A stretch of 64,000 nucleotides of DNA from Stereocaulon alpinum. Lineage: Eukaryota > Ascomycota > Lecanoromycetes > Lecanorales > Stereocaulaceae. Below are positions 33,501-43,149 of the stretch, one piece after another. Below the pieces are notes generated by a model that made no database searches, was not told where the DNA came from, and saw only the letters and a program-made list of their open reading frames with translations. The stretch covers positions 186,001-250,000 of the forward strand of contig JAEUBA010000023.1 in NCBI GenBank assembly GCA_018257865.1. The letters run 5' to 3'. Within the stretch, counting starts at the first letter, position 1. Each line of letters starts with the position of its first letter. Both the position numbers and the translations under genes were made by a program.

Positions 33501-34265
33501 ATGAAAACACTAGCCGAGTGCGTTCGCATACGTATCGCTGCAGAGGCATCAAGCGCTACTATAGCTGGGACTCAGAAAAAGCTTCAAGCCAACAACGAAA
33601 GCTACAATGGCTTCCTCATGACCAATCCACGATTCGGCCTAACATTGGAGGAACTACGCGCAGACTTCGCTTCTAGCCTGGACTCTACACCTGGTTTGAC
33701 CTACGAGATTTCGTTCCTTCCCAGCGAGGAGATTGTCATCAAAGCTCGGCCCACTTCGTCTTCCACTGGCATCTCGAGTGCTGCTATCGAAGCATCTCTC
33801 AGAGCTTTGAAGGCGTCGCTCACAGCATCTACTTCTTCGAAGAACATTGCCGCCTCCATCCAGCTTTGCGCTTTAGATGCATCACTAAACATCCTCCGCC
33901 GCGAGCTTGACGATCCAGCTAACAATGGAGGGTGGAGTCAGGTAGCGGCCAAAGCAGCAGCCCCTCGAACTTTGCCAAGGCAAGTGGGAGTAGGCCAAAG
34001 AAGCGTATACACGGTCCTTGGGAGTAAGCTACGAGACGCGAAGAAGAAACGAGAAGAGGAAAAGAAGGCTAGGGAGACTGAAGTTGTTGTAGATGACTGG
34101 GAAGAAGAGATGAAAAGGGAGGAAGAGCAGGAAGAGAAGGCTAACGCTGAAGCTCAGGGTGGAATTAGAGTGCTTGACGCCATTGAAGAGGGTGCCAAAG
34201 CAGCTGAAAAGGTAAAGCTTGTGGAAGGAAATGCCGGGTTGGACAGCAGCATTGATGTGGAATAG
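30582..34265 (+). CDS. FAP1: NF-X1-type zinc finger protein (Fap1-like)
   Basis: Single exon, 1227 residues from the first in-frame ATG (MASIDSLPQQ). The order is a Gln/Gly/Arg-rich N-terminus with an RG-rich patch near residues 105-125, then a RING-variant (about 244-310: YECPICTNEV, CWTVFHLSCIKKW, CPGC). A long series of NF-X1 cysteine/histidine repeats follows (for example CPHPCELLCHAGPCPPC, CGEHTCQKPCHEGLCGAC, CGNHTCPELCHKGPCGSC). Near 895-970 comes an R3H-like region, and the C-terminus is charged and helical (REEEKKARETEVVVDD). Yeast Fap1 binds the FKBP12 prolyl isomerase and confers rapamycin resistance. Mammalian NF-X1/NFXL1 relatives act on transcription or ubiquitination. The biochemical role here is inferred from the family. 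Confidence 0.9.
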   Translation: MASIDSLPQQGLQAPASAPQRSRHRRGGQNQSASREGAYNQSTSTQGGPHEQVPNNTNASLALRPASVAPPPNPSSAESSSAEVSATENGQSGRTRGGGSRGRGRGRGIGRGSGIGEALGGRGHMERTGRNNNGQVQDHSGNEEGGRHAQGPRVGSSRQFGGRLTQEGVISGQNQSVLSADAPEFHPGQAHQPRQHSTRGGKAGQPNNHQSQAKAPRVRRQSLLKSTALDIATRTHDDIASGIYECPICTNEVARNSKVWSCKTCWTVFHLSCIKKWSTNEGSTQAQQRNEDGNLPPPRQWRCPGCNLPKDSLPSNYTCWCEKEADPRPISGIPPHSCGQTCGKNRILPKKCPHPCELLCHAGPCPPCMHMGPIMSCFCGKTSTSRRCVDTNYDNGWCCGEICGDLMPCGEHTCQKPCHEGLCGACEVQVDSRCYCGKENQSVVCCERGDEKQSKRVANEINDPMAVEEWTGSFECRNGCQRQFDCGKHLCERSCHPRELETPHCPRSPDVVTHCHCGKTLLEDIADTPRATCQDAIPNCKKKCSKTLICGHNCQQVCHSDECMPCLVTIDIKCQCGRTQSSTVCHQGIEEPPQCMRACKATLNCGRHECGERCCSGERKAAERQATKRKLRPLGASRIVDEGFEAEHICTRSCGRSLKCGNHTCPELCHKGPCGSCREAIFDEISCHCGKTVLQPPLPCGTRPPPCRFDCERPKDCGHPRVPHNCHGDDEGCPKCPFLAQKPCMCGKKTLKNQPCWLTEVRCGEVCANKLKCGSHFCRKQCHRPGECEDVGRPCQQACGKAKKACGHPCEIQCHAPSSCKEEKPCQNKMFITCDCQHLKQEVRCNASRTSEGNTKKTLSCDDECARLARNHRLAEALNIDPEAHKDDHVPYSNETLKLFRENVKWAQSQEREFRVFAADETEKRLRFKPMPAHQRAFIHALSDDFGLDSESMDPEPHRHVAIFKTPRFVMAPMKTLAECVRIRIAAEASSATIAGTQKKLQANNESYNGFLMTNPRFGLTLEELRADFASSLDSTPGLTYEISFLPSEEIVIKARPTSSSTGISSAAIEASLRALKASLTASTSSKNIAASIQLCALDASLNILRRELDDPANNGGWSQVAAKAAAPRTLPRQVGVGQRSVYTVLGSKLRDAKKKREEEKKARETEVVVDDWEEEMKREEEQEEKANAEAQGGIRVLDAIEEGAKAAEKVKLVEGNAGLDSSIDVE

Positions 34266-34939
34266 CTTGACCACGCTGAGAGTGGTTGCAGCCTACTAGC
34301 TGACGCTCAAGCGAAACTCTTGATGCAGAAATATGGTGAGAGCTAGCACAAGTCGACATTAACCTTCCGTGCAGAATATATGGGCAATTAGTTGCCCAAT
34401 GTAGGAATTGTGGTGAGCGACTTCTTCGAGGCTGCGGACATTCTTGAAAACCTATCGAAGAACTCATCAAAGGCCAGCGATAACCCTTTCTGTGCTTTAG
34501 CTTACGTGTGCCCCCATCAAATCCTAAGCCCAGCTTGAATCTTTCGCCTCACCTGGAATCCTTACGTGTTCATACCACAGCCGGCTTACCTGCCGTAAAT
34601 GCATAAGCCTTGACAGTAACTTCCAGGCATTGCTCAAGCCTTAAATGTGCTCGTTGCCGCAGATCATCAGGTAAGAGACCGCTTTTCTAAATGTCCTGGG
34701 GTGACGACCTTAACCAGCTGAGACAAGTGTAAGGCTTGTACGCCCGGCGGCCCCACAACGATACCGATAGAGCTGACCGAGGGAACAGCGACAGATAGGA
34801 CAGTTCAGTATGAATGAAATTTCTGAACGACTATCAATCGAACCCATCTAAAAGGCGTTCAAGCACTTATAATGCTTCGGACCTCGATCATAATCTCCTT
34901 CTGAGACGGTCATCATCCATACCAACTACCATTCCTCCA
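34266..34939. other. Intergenic
   Basis: 3' flank of FAP1. Nothing recognised. Confidence 0.5.
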
Positions 34940-35226
34940 CGCATCTGCCCTCACATTTGAGGCAAGTAAAAAAGACGGTCCCATATCTGTCAAGGTGTGT
35001 CGTCTGCTCCCACATTGAGGCAGATCAAAGACAAAAGAAATGACCCGTGTCACTGACGCACCTGCCATTGGCCGATGAAGTAGAGGAAGAGACAACTAAT
35101 ACCCTCCACGCGTCTACCATCTGCAGACAAAGTGGACAAAGAAACCGCCAATGTCTGGTAACATCTGCCCTCGGCAGACGACCAAAGAGAAGAAGAAACT
35201 CCCCAAGCATCCAATGTCACTGACGC
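34940..35226. repeat. Degenerate minisatellite, about five units of 50-65 bp
   Basis: CATCTGCCCTC occurs near 34942 and 35162, and GTCACTGACGC near 35049 and 35216. CTGCCATTGGCC and ACCGCCAATGTCTGG give similar inner blocks, with AAAGAGAA/AAAGACAA/AAAGAAA A-rich centres between them. The units are diverged, so boundaries are approximate. It lies just after the stop of the C-terminal Zn2Cys6 protein gene and could fall in its 3' untranslated region. Confidence 0.5.
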
Positions 35227-35262
35227 TCCTCCAACACCATCACTTATGTCTATGTTCGACAA

Positions 35263-37008
35263 TCAAGGAGAAGGACGATAGCTGCCCCCGTATTCACTAT
35301 GTTCGGAGCCACTATCTTCGAAACCCTTACGCGGTCCCCTCCTGAATCCGTACCTATCCAACTCTTCGCTTCGCTCCCGACGTTTCCCATCATGAACATA
35401 TGCATAGCCACCACAAACTTTCTTTCCTTCACGGCAACGGCGGCAGGAGGGTATCTCTTTGTCGCAGCGGAGGTGGCTTACTCTGAAGATAGTGCAAGAA
35501 TGTCAGTAATGCGGACGATTAGTAACGTAGGGATCGTGGGAAAAGCTCACCTGCAATTCTTGCATGCTCTCTCGGCCCTTGGGACAATGGAAGCGAGGAA
35601 GCTTGGTGTGATAAACTTAGAAGTGCGTTCTGCCTTTTTGGCGGTGCGTTGGTGGGGCTTGGTATTACTCAAGGCGTCTTTGACAGCCTGAGGAATGCGT
35701 CCGGTTCGGCGTCTCTTGGTGGCCCGCTCAATGGGAGACTCAGGTGCCTCTTCTTCCATACTTGATCCTCTCGAGGTAACATGATCGTTGCTCGTGGACT
35801 CTATGACCAACCTGCTTGGCGATATTAGAAAGTTAAAATAACTTACCGTCGTCGAATAATACTCTACTGTAAGTGACATACCCATTGTTGCTGGCCACAC
35901 TAACGGCTCGACTGAGGTCTTTCTGGCCCTCACCATCGGCCCCCCCATTGCCCCCACTATCGCTTCCCTCATTGCTCTCATCATTGCTTTCGTCAAGGTG
36001 AGGTTTGCGGACTAAGCCTTCCGTTACAGACACGGTCCCATCCTCGTTGAAAGTGAGGGCCGTGTTGAGGTAATCTTGGGTGCCGGTCTTGCTCTCTGAC
36101 GTAGGTTTCGTTTGAGTGGCATTGTCTGATATGGAACCTCTTTGTTGTCGTTGGGCGTATGGTGACTGTGGAAGACCATTTGGTGGTGGTATCGGCTCCC
36201 ACAGCACGGGCTGGTCATGCAAGTGTCCTTCGAAGAATGGCTGTTGTTGTTGCTGGTACAATCTGGCAATATAGTCGGATGCGGTGAGACCTCCCGAGAA
36301 GAAATAGTCATACCCTCGAGGCTTTGGTTGTTGCTGGATGGTAAGCGAGGAGGATGCAACGATAGCTTCGGAAGATGATGATCTGTGCCGAACCCTTGTT
36401 AGCATGGACGAGATTGTATCAGTGTGCTCGCGACCGAAGATAACACAGCTGAGACGTGTTTGGCCACGTAGGGAAGTGATTCTTTCACTGACTGGGAAAG
36501 GTCATTGGATGAAATTGCAGCGTTCCCTTGTAAAGGTACGGGCCTGTACCGAGCTTTCATTAGCATTGACCAGGTTGGGCTCGGACGTTGTCATGCCATC
36601 GCAGCACATTCAACCCATGTTCAATAACGATGGAGGTGTCTCTTTCACTCACTGAAAAATTTCAGGATAATTCGTTGCTGGTATGTGTTTTGTCAATGCC
36701 TGAGGCCTTACCAAGCCACCCGGCCCCATACCCTCACATCGCTGCCATGGTTGGCCAGTTTTTCCATCTGTGTACACGGAGTCGGTGCCTAGTCTAAGCT
36801 CGAACTGTTCCTGCTCTGCCAACATGTTTTTCAGGCAGGAATTGTGGAACTCGTCGCAGTGGCGAGGAAATGGTCGAACACAATGAGAATTGCCGATCCA
36901 TTTTCCTATCATCAAAGGTTGTGCGGTTGGGTTATTGTGGCAGCGGTGAAAGTTGTGATCGCCATACAACGGCTTATCACAGCGTTTGCAAACGTCTTGC
37001 ATGCACAT
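35263..37008 (-). CDS. Protein with C-terminal Zn2Cys6 cluster
   Basis: Hand-built model with exons 37008-36653, 36487-35847, 35800-35551 and 35482-35263; 488 residues in frame. The N-terminal part has a Cys/His-rich segment (VCKRCDKPLYGDHNFHRCH, then HCDEFHNSC). The middle is Gln- and Ser-rich. The C-terminal part has RATKRRRTGRIPQAVKDAL and a Zn2Cys6 cluster with C-x2-C-x6-C-x6-C-x2-C-x6-C spacing (CKNC, HLRCD, PSCRRCREGKKVC), split by a 68-bp intron. Zn2Cys6 clusters bind CGG-type DNA half sites in fungal transcription factors, where they are usually N-terminal. The last two introns are well supported by frame and consensus. The first (36488-36652) is less certain, and the Cys/His N-terminus could belong to a separate gene. 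The start codon is a guess. Confidence 0.6.
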
Positions 37009-37997
37009 GGCTGATACGACAGCGTCGTTGGCAGTATTTGTAAGTTTAGCTGGCCGCGAGGCTGCAGTCGGTGCAAACGTTTCTGGCGAGAGCAGAGCTT
37101 TGAGAGGACGACATGGTGTAGAAAATCTAGCAGCTTTACCGCTTCTTTCATCTTCTAAATTGCCCCATCGACTCCCGCGGCAGGGATACGAACTATCACG
37201 GCTGCTATTGGTCGTGTGTTCTGATTTGTGCAACTTGAAGTAAATATAAGGGCGTCATTACTATCACCACCCCCCTTGGCGGGAGATTGATGCATCAATG
37301 ATCTTGCATGAAGCACGAATCAATCATCAGAAAGACTTGCGATTAGAATCTAAGATCGGTCTCGGCATCATCACGGAATGCGTTCGATCCGGCGAGTTTT
37401 CACAAACGGACCTTCACACCTTCTGCGAATTGCTGCATGGTTATTGAAAGGCCTCAAATACCTTCGGTTTAAAGCAATGCTGAGAAGCCATGATAGAGAT
37501 GAAGGAGCTGGTACAGAGTCTGGAGAATGCCAACATATCTGGGTGCGAGGACTTGGACAAGCTGTAAGTCTACTATTCGTTGTCGGGATGACACGGAAAG
37601 TTTCGTTGGCAGTCACAGGCCCGAATCGATCACTACGCGATCCTGGTCACTCTATGATCTCTGCCGTTGAAGCCATGTACTTGGCAAGGTGCCAGAGCGT
37701 AACCTTGTGCCTTGGTAGTGTTGTTTCGAAAATAATCATTGATTTCGTGGGTTAGCCTTTGTGGTTGTGTTGGACCTCGTTGAGCGAGGACAACTTTAGT
37801 TCTGGCCATATGAACCATTTGTGGTGTGAACTATATGGCATATGCTCATTTGAGCAAATATTACGGCCAACTGCCAAGCATGTTGAGCCATATCATAAGT
37901 TGCCACATCTTAATGAAATGCCAAATGACACCAACCTTAGTCAACTTACCACCTAGCTATGGATTTGCGCCTGCTAATAGTTTGCAGCCACAGCTCG
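37009..37997. other. Divergent intergenic region
   Basis: A 125-codon plus-strand frame at 37378-37755 has no family features and is not called. Otherwise nothing recognised. Confidence 0.45.
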
Positions 37998-39044
37998 ATG
38001 TCGCCTCTTCTTGCCCTTCCCGTTGAACTGCAGTTCCAGATATATCGGCTTGCACTTTTCAACGAGGGCGCATACCACATCACTGTGCAGAACAATCGGA
38101 AGGTTTTCAGTGTTGCCTTCAACATCAAAGAAGAAGACGAGGCTGAGAGACCTCAGAGCAGCGAATTCGATATATCTCCAAACCTCCGCCTTGTCGGTCA
38201 CCATGTTGCCACCGCTTATCCTTGTGGGTGCAAAAACGCCCAGGGGTCCAAATTTGTGTGCACCAAAAAACTTCACCTTTGCCAAGAGAACGATCCGTAT
38301 AAACGGATGGGGTGTGCTTGCAATACCCGACCGACTGGTATTGCCCTCCTCTCCGTCTGCCATCTGATTCGAAAGGTCGCTGTGCCTATCATTTACGGAG
38401 AGAATGTTTTGGACCTGGTTCTTCGAGAGGAAACTCTTCCCTTTTTGCAGGATCTCACACCCTTGGCTTGCGAGAGCATCCGAAAAATCAGCCTGACTGT
38501 CCAGCTCTGCAATACCCATCTGGATGAGCAAGGTAGAAGAGCGAAAGTACTAGAATATGTTGCGAAGCATTTGAAGGGTCTCCGATCCCTCGACGTAACT
38601 GTGTATGACGAATCTGACACTTTTGCGCATTTCGACGCTCGTCTCCGGAGACACACATCGCTCGTTGCGGGTATTGAGGACAGGCAGAAATCTGGCGCAG
38701 AACTCGAGCGTATGCGTCTTGGTGCTGTCAACAGACTATTGCTCAGGTGGGATATGGTGTGGCTTCGCACCCTTGCTGGGATTAGAGGCCTGTCAGAATT
38801 TCAATTCTGCCTCCACACCATGGTGATAACCTCAACCGACGGTTGGCATGTGGTTGAAGGTTTCAGGCAGGGTCCAGTGGTTACGCAAACGATTCTACGA
38901 TCGTGCCTGGAGGATAGGGTTTTTCAGCCTAGGGAAAAAGTGGCGGTGGGGCAGCGGCCATTTGCAGGAGAGGCACACAAGGATGATGTCCAGGATGGCA
39001 AAGTTGATTCTGGTAAGCCTTTCCTGCAGTCCGCTTTCGTGTAA
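37998..39044 (+). CDS. F-box-like (DUF7730-type) fungal protein
   Basis: A single exon of 348 residues from the ATG at 37998 (MSPLLALPVELQFQIYRLAL). An in-frame ATG at 37959 would add 13 residues, but the family motif normally lies near the start. The N-terminal LPVELQFQIYRLAL is the F-box-like helix. LLSVCHLIRKVAVPIIYGENVL, about residue 110, is the second signature of this large fungal group. A Cys-rich loop lies between them (YPCGCKNAQ, CQENDPYKRMGCAC). The remainder is alpha-helical with IRKISLTVQLCNTH. Such proteins are abundant in Pezizomycotina and mostly uncharacterised; SCF adaptor function is a guess. Confidence 0.65.
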   Translation: MSPLLALPVELQFQIYRLALFNEGAYHITVQNNRKVFSVAFNIKEEDEAERPQSSEFDISPNLRLVGHHVATAYPCGCKNAQGSKFVCTKKLHLCQENDPYKRMGCACNTRPTGIALLSVCHLIRKVAVPIIYGENVLDLVLREETLPFLQDLTPLACESIRKISLTVQLCNTHLDEQGRRAKVLEYVAKHLKGLRSLDVTVYDESDTFAHFDARLRRHTSLVAGIEDRQKSGAELERMRLGAVNRLLLRWDMVWLRTLAGIRGLSEFQFCLHTMVITSTDGWHVVEGFRQGPVVTQTILRSCLEDRVFQPREKVAVGQRPFAGEAHKDDVQDGKVDSGKPFLQSAFV

Positions 39045-39375
39045 GGAAGCTGTGACTGAGCCAATCATAAAGAATACTGGCGCTGATAGTTACGCAAGGT
39101 ACATTAACCCAATACTACGATAAGGCTTATGATCTTGAAGCATCAGTATTTTCATAAAGCGAGAGGCAATACCAGCATCTTACACCGGGACATGTTTTGC
39201 TGGACCACCGAAAGTGCCATTTGGGTTTCATTGGAGCTCTAAAACCAGGCCAACCTTGAGGTCCTAATGAAGGAATTGGGAGAGAAATTAGAAATACATT
39301 TGTGACGCATATTCTATCTCGTGAGAGCAATCTTTATATCTCGTCCCCATGCTGTCAGGCCATGCTTCTTGACGA
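39045..39375. other. Convergent intergenic region
   Basis: Nothing recognised. Confidence 0.5.
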
Positions 39376-40406
39376 CTACCACCCCTCTTGCTGGTACGGA
39401 CTCGTTGTACATTGGCGTTTGCCGGCACCTGCAACAGCATCAGTACTCTCCCAAGACACATCGAAGCTGATGCTCTTACCACGTCCTTCCTCTTCAGTAG
39501 ACTGGCCCCACAACTCCCTAACCCTCTTGCGATCCTGAGGCTCTCTCATAGGCATCACTTGGCCCTGTACCACCGTAGTAGGCGAAGGCGTAGACGGCGT
39601 AGCAGACAGCGCAACATTCCCCTGATACCCCAGCCCCACCGGGCTCGTCATTGCCATCCCACCCCCACCCACACTCCCAACGACCGCCCCAGCCCCAGCC
39701 AGCAGCCCAAAAGCCCTCTCATAAGCCCCCCTAACCCACCCCTCCAACTCAACCCCCTTGCCCATCCCCATCCCCCCCCTCCCCACCTCCCCACAACACC
39801 CCCCCACAAACCCCACCAACGCCTCCGCAGCCCTCAACCTCCCAGCCTCCACCCACCCCGCGCACCCCTGGCCCATCCCACCACCTCCCCCCCCAACACC
39901 CGCACCGACCCCCCACCCCTCCCACTCCACAAACCCCCCCGCCAACCCCCTAACCTCCCTCCCCCGCATCCTGCTCTCGCGCCCCTCATTCCGCCGTCTC
40001 TGTTTCTCCGCACAGCTTCCACAATGCCCACAGCTGCGATCCATTTTATGGAATTTGGTGACTTCGCCGGGGGACGCGGGGCAGAGGAACCATTGGTTGT
40101 GGCGGTAGCGGCGCTGTTTTTCCCAGGGGGGACAGCGCTCGTAGGTGCGGTCTTGGCGGAGATCTTCGTAGCCGCAGCGCCAGCGGTTTTTGTGGATTAT
40201 GCACTGTGGTGGACATGGACTTTTAGTTGGGAAGAAGAGGGGGGGGGGAGGGTGAGGGTGGAGGGAAAGGAGGTGTTGGTAAAGGATAGAGAGGAGGGGA
40301 GGTGTTGGAGTTTGAGGAGGGTTTCATGGTGGGAAGAGGGTGCCATGTGGTAGAAGGTGGAGGGGAAGCTTCGAGGAAAGGGAAGATCTCGGTGCTTACG
40401 TACCAT
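39376..40406 (-). CDS. Cys-rich/Gly-rich protein with an ATG-only first coding exon
   Basis: The start ATG (40406-40404) is directly followed by a GTACGTAAG donor. A 200-bp intron (40204-40403) ending CCACCACAG joins in phase 0 to TGC ATA ATC. The protein then reads MCIIHKNRWRCGYEDLR and continues in one frame for 275 codons to a stop at 39376. The first 80 residues hold paired cysteines (RWRCGY, ERCPPWEK, FLCPASPGE, RSCGHCGSCAEKQRRR), which suggests zinc binding. The middle is extremely Gly-rich (strand asymmetry: nearly all purine on the minus strand). The end is Ser/Thr-rich. I infer a small zinc-binding protein of unknown role; MC-start proteins with this Cys spacing occur widely in filamentous fungi. 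The first splice is supported by consensus and frame only. Confidence 0.55.
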
Positions 40407-41883
40407 GTTGAGATGTCAGGATGTTAGATTTTGTTTGGGTTTCTGTTACGGCCGGAGTGAGAAACCATACTACTCGAATGTCGGTCACAGTCACAGACAG
40501 GGTCGGTATGAAGCGGAAGCAATTTGAGGCTGACTTCGATTTTTGAAGGGTATTTTGAAACAGGGAAAAGATCAAAGACGTTGTTGCACGTAATTCACGC
40601 ATCATCTGAAAAGCTGACAATTTTGCAGAGGAATTTGTCATAAGGGACTTGGTAGTGGCACGGACGGCCCCCTTCTTGGTAGTTAGGGTAACATTGATTC
40701 AAGCCAGGCACGAGGAAACGCTCGGCAGTCTGACACTGGAACATATAGCATCATAATCAGCATCACCTGACAGTCGATCCATCCGCCCCGAAGTCGTGTT
40801 TCGGTCCGCGTGCCAACTTCTTCCAGCGAGTATTGAAGACTGCTTTGCCGCGGCGATGCCTGATTGTGAAGCTGTCTCACGAGTATTTGTCAATATCCAG
40901 CCTTGAGCTTCACACACTGCCTCGAGATACTGTGAGCTCTCAATCCCTGCGCAGATCCTCTTCATTCTTTGGGCGTGGATGTCAAGCGGACATTAACCTT
41001 GTCGGGGCATAAGTCCGGTCCGAGCAGCCTATCCAGGTTGGCCTTTTCGTGGACGAAAATGGTGCAGCCCATGCCGAGAGATCCCTGCCAGCCATGTTTT
41101 TCTCCTAACGGGCGAGGCAAGGGCCCGGAACGTCGAAGACCAAAGAACAAAGACATTCCAAATAGTCTCGTATCGGAGCCTCATGCAGGGACCCACCGAC
41201 TGAACTCGCCCCCTTGCGTTACAACGTGACTTCATCAGCATCAAGTGAGCAATCCAGTGACACCGAACAATCTGGAAAGCCGTTAATAAGACCTGTCAAA
41301 GCGTGAGAGCGTCTCCGGATCTCCGGCTCAGGGTCTGTCTTTTCGGCGCGCCACGCTGTACTGTAAGACTGTCACTGACTCACCGCAACTCGAGGATGTC
41401 AAGCCAGTAATTTGGCTCGGAGATGACGAAAGAGAAAACTGATTCCTTGGAAGGTAGAATTTTGGAGAGCAGGGCCTCGCCCGTCAGAAGCCAGGTGGTT
41501 CGGGTCACGCCCTACAACATAAGCATCTTAGATGAGCTAGAAAATGGCGAATTAACATGGAATATAACAGTGAATGGAGGTTTCGAACATGGGAAAAGCT
41601 TCGGCTACATGCTAGAGTATTTGCAATCTGCGCTTAGCTATCCCTGAATTGCGCACACTGCAAGGTCGTAGAATGCAAAGTTTTGGCTTCGAGTTTGTAA
41701 ATGAGTAGAGGTGCAAGATAATAAGTCCATCGGATAATGAAATTTCTTGAAGTAAATTCCGAGCTCATCATTATTAGAATAGCGTCGGTTGCGAAAGTTT
41801 CGTACAACGCCATAACATTAGACCCTAACACCGTACATCAATATACAGGCTGAGAATGCTGCTAGTTCAGAACCACGTGTGCA
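40407..41883. other. Intergenic
   Basis: A 74-codon ATG frame at 41423-41647 (plus) has ordinary codon use but no recognised motif, and could be a small gene. No RNA gene or repeat seen. Confidence 0.4.
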
Positions 41884-43006
41884 TTACTGAGTCTGCTTCT
41901 TCTGCGCCGCTGGACCCATCTCCTTGTCGAAAGCTGCGTACGAGACTTGTAAGCTAGCGACGCCCGAGATAGCGACGTACAAAATTGATACAAGAATCAA
42001 TGATACAAGAAAACCCATAAAGAGACCTGGTGGAGCAGAGTGAGTTAGCTTGATTGTAGGCTCAACGTAAGGAAGGAAGACTACCTGGACTAAGATATTG
42101 GTATCTTTCGAACAACGGTCCATTTGGTAGAGTAATGTTGCCGTCCGAAGCACGTTTCTGATGAGAAAGATCACGCCTAAGCTCCATATGGACTGGGGCT
42201 TGGAACAACGCATCCATTTCGTATGGTTCGGATTCAGCGGGTGCTAATTGGTGGCCAGCGGTGGGTGGCGAGGTGGTGTAGACGACAGTGTATTTGTTCG
42301 AGGAAAGGAGATCAAGTATGGAGGCAAGGAAAGCATCTGGCAGTGTCAGTGTCAATGCCTCTCCCCCTATTAGTGCATGATAGGGTTCTTCTACCATTCT
42401 CAATCAATTTCTTAGACCTTCCAACACCAGCAGGAAGGGCCGGGAAATCAACATTGATAACTCGTGGCCTTGCATCCTCAGCAACAGCAAATGCACCAGC
42501 TGCAGAGAGGTCTGATTAGCGGCAAGATATGGTGCTCATGCCGTATATGCTCTTACTTGATGCATCCACCCGTAGATGACTTGCCCCACATCGATCTTGT
42601 ACTGCCCTACTCATATCATCTGCGTTGACATATCCTAGCACATCCTTAATAGCAAGACTCGACCGTACAGTCTTATCGTCTCCGAGCATCTTCTTTCTCA
42701 AGTGCGGCGCGGACCGTCTGTCTCCATAGTCTGCTGCATCGACGCCGGGCTGGGACACGATGACATATGTGTCCGAAGAGCATGCGGTAAGCTCTGGAAT
42801 GACTATGTCGCTGAGATGGCTTGCGGAAACAAGATTGGGGGAAGACGCGAGGAGTCTACAAGGAAGCCTAGATTAGCGGAGATCGGACTCTGCGTGAATT
42901 GGAGGGCTCACTCAGAGGTCGAGAAGAGGAAGAAGGGCGAGGTGTCTTTGAATGCATTTATTGTTCTTACACTCAGGACAACGGCCCCAAGCTTCGTGAA
43001 TAGCAT
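41884..43006 (-). CDS. BIG1: BIG1 / Ac45-Voa1-type ER membrane protein
   Basis: Five exons: 43006-42912, 42855-42557, 42499-42395, 42336-42085 and 42026-41884, giving 297 residues. All four introns are 56-58 bp. An N-terminal hydrophobic stretch (LFTKLGAVVLSVRTINAF) acts as signal peptide, followed by KDTSPFFLFSTSE, a family hallmark. The lumenal middle contains VNVDFPALPAG and DAFLASILDLL. The C-terminus has one membrane helix (LFMGFLVSLILVSILYVAISG) and the conserved tail VSYAAFDKEMGP. Fungal Big1 is an endoplasmic-reticulum protein needed for normal beta-1,6-glucan; the C-terminal domain is shared with the V-ATPase assembly factor Voa1/Ac45. The gene is head to head with RRP17, with 143 bp between start codons. 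Confidence 0.88.
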
Positions 43007-43149
43007 GGCGTTATGATGTGCTGTTGGATAATGGTGATGCCACTCGAACACCTGCGGCGCTCGGCAAATCTTCGGCGCTTCTGTGCACTTTACAATGCGC
43101 CAAGATTTACAGCATTTTTGACGACCTGGCTGACTTGAAGGCTGAGAAT

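Noticed and set aside
40197..40406. Open frame of 69 codons starting at the same ATG as the Cys-rich gene
   Set aside because: It is the read-through of the proposed first intron and has no family features; splicing gives a much longer Cys-rich frame.
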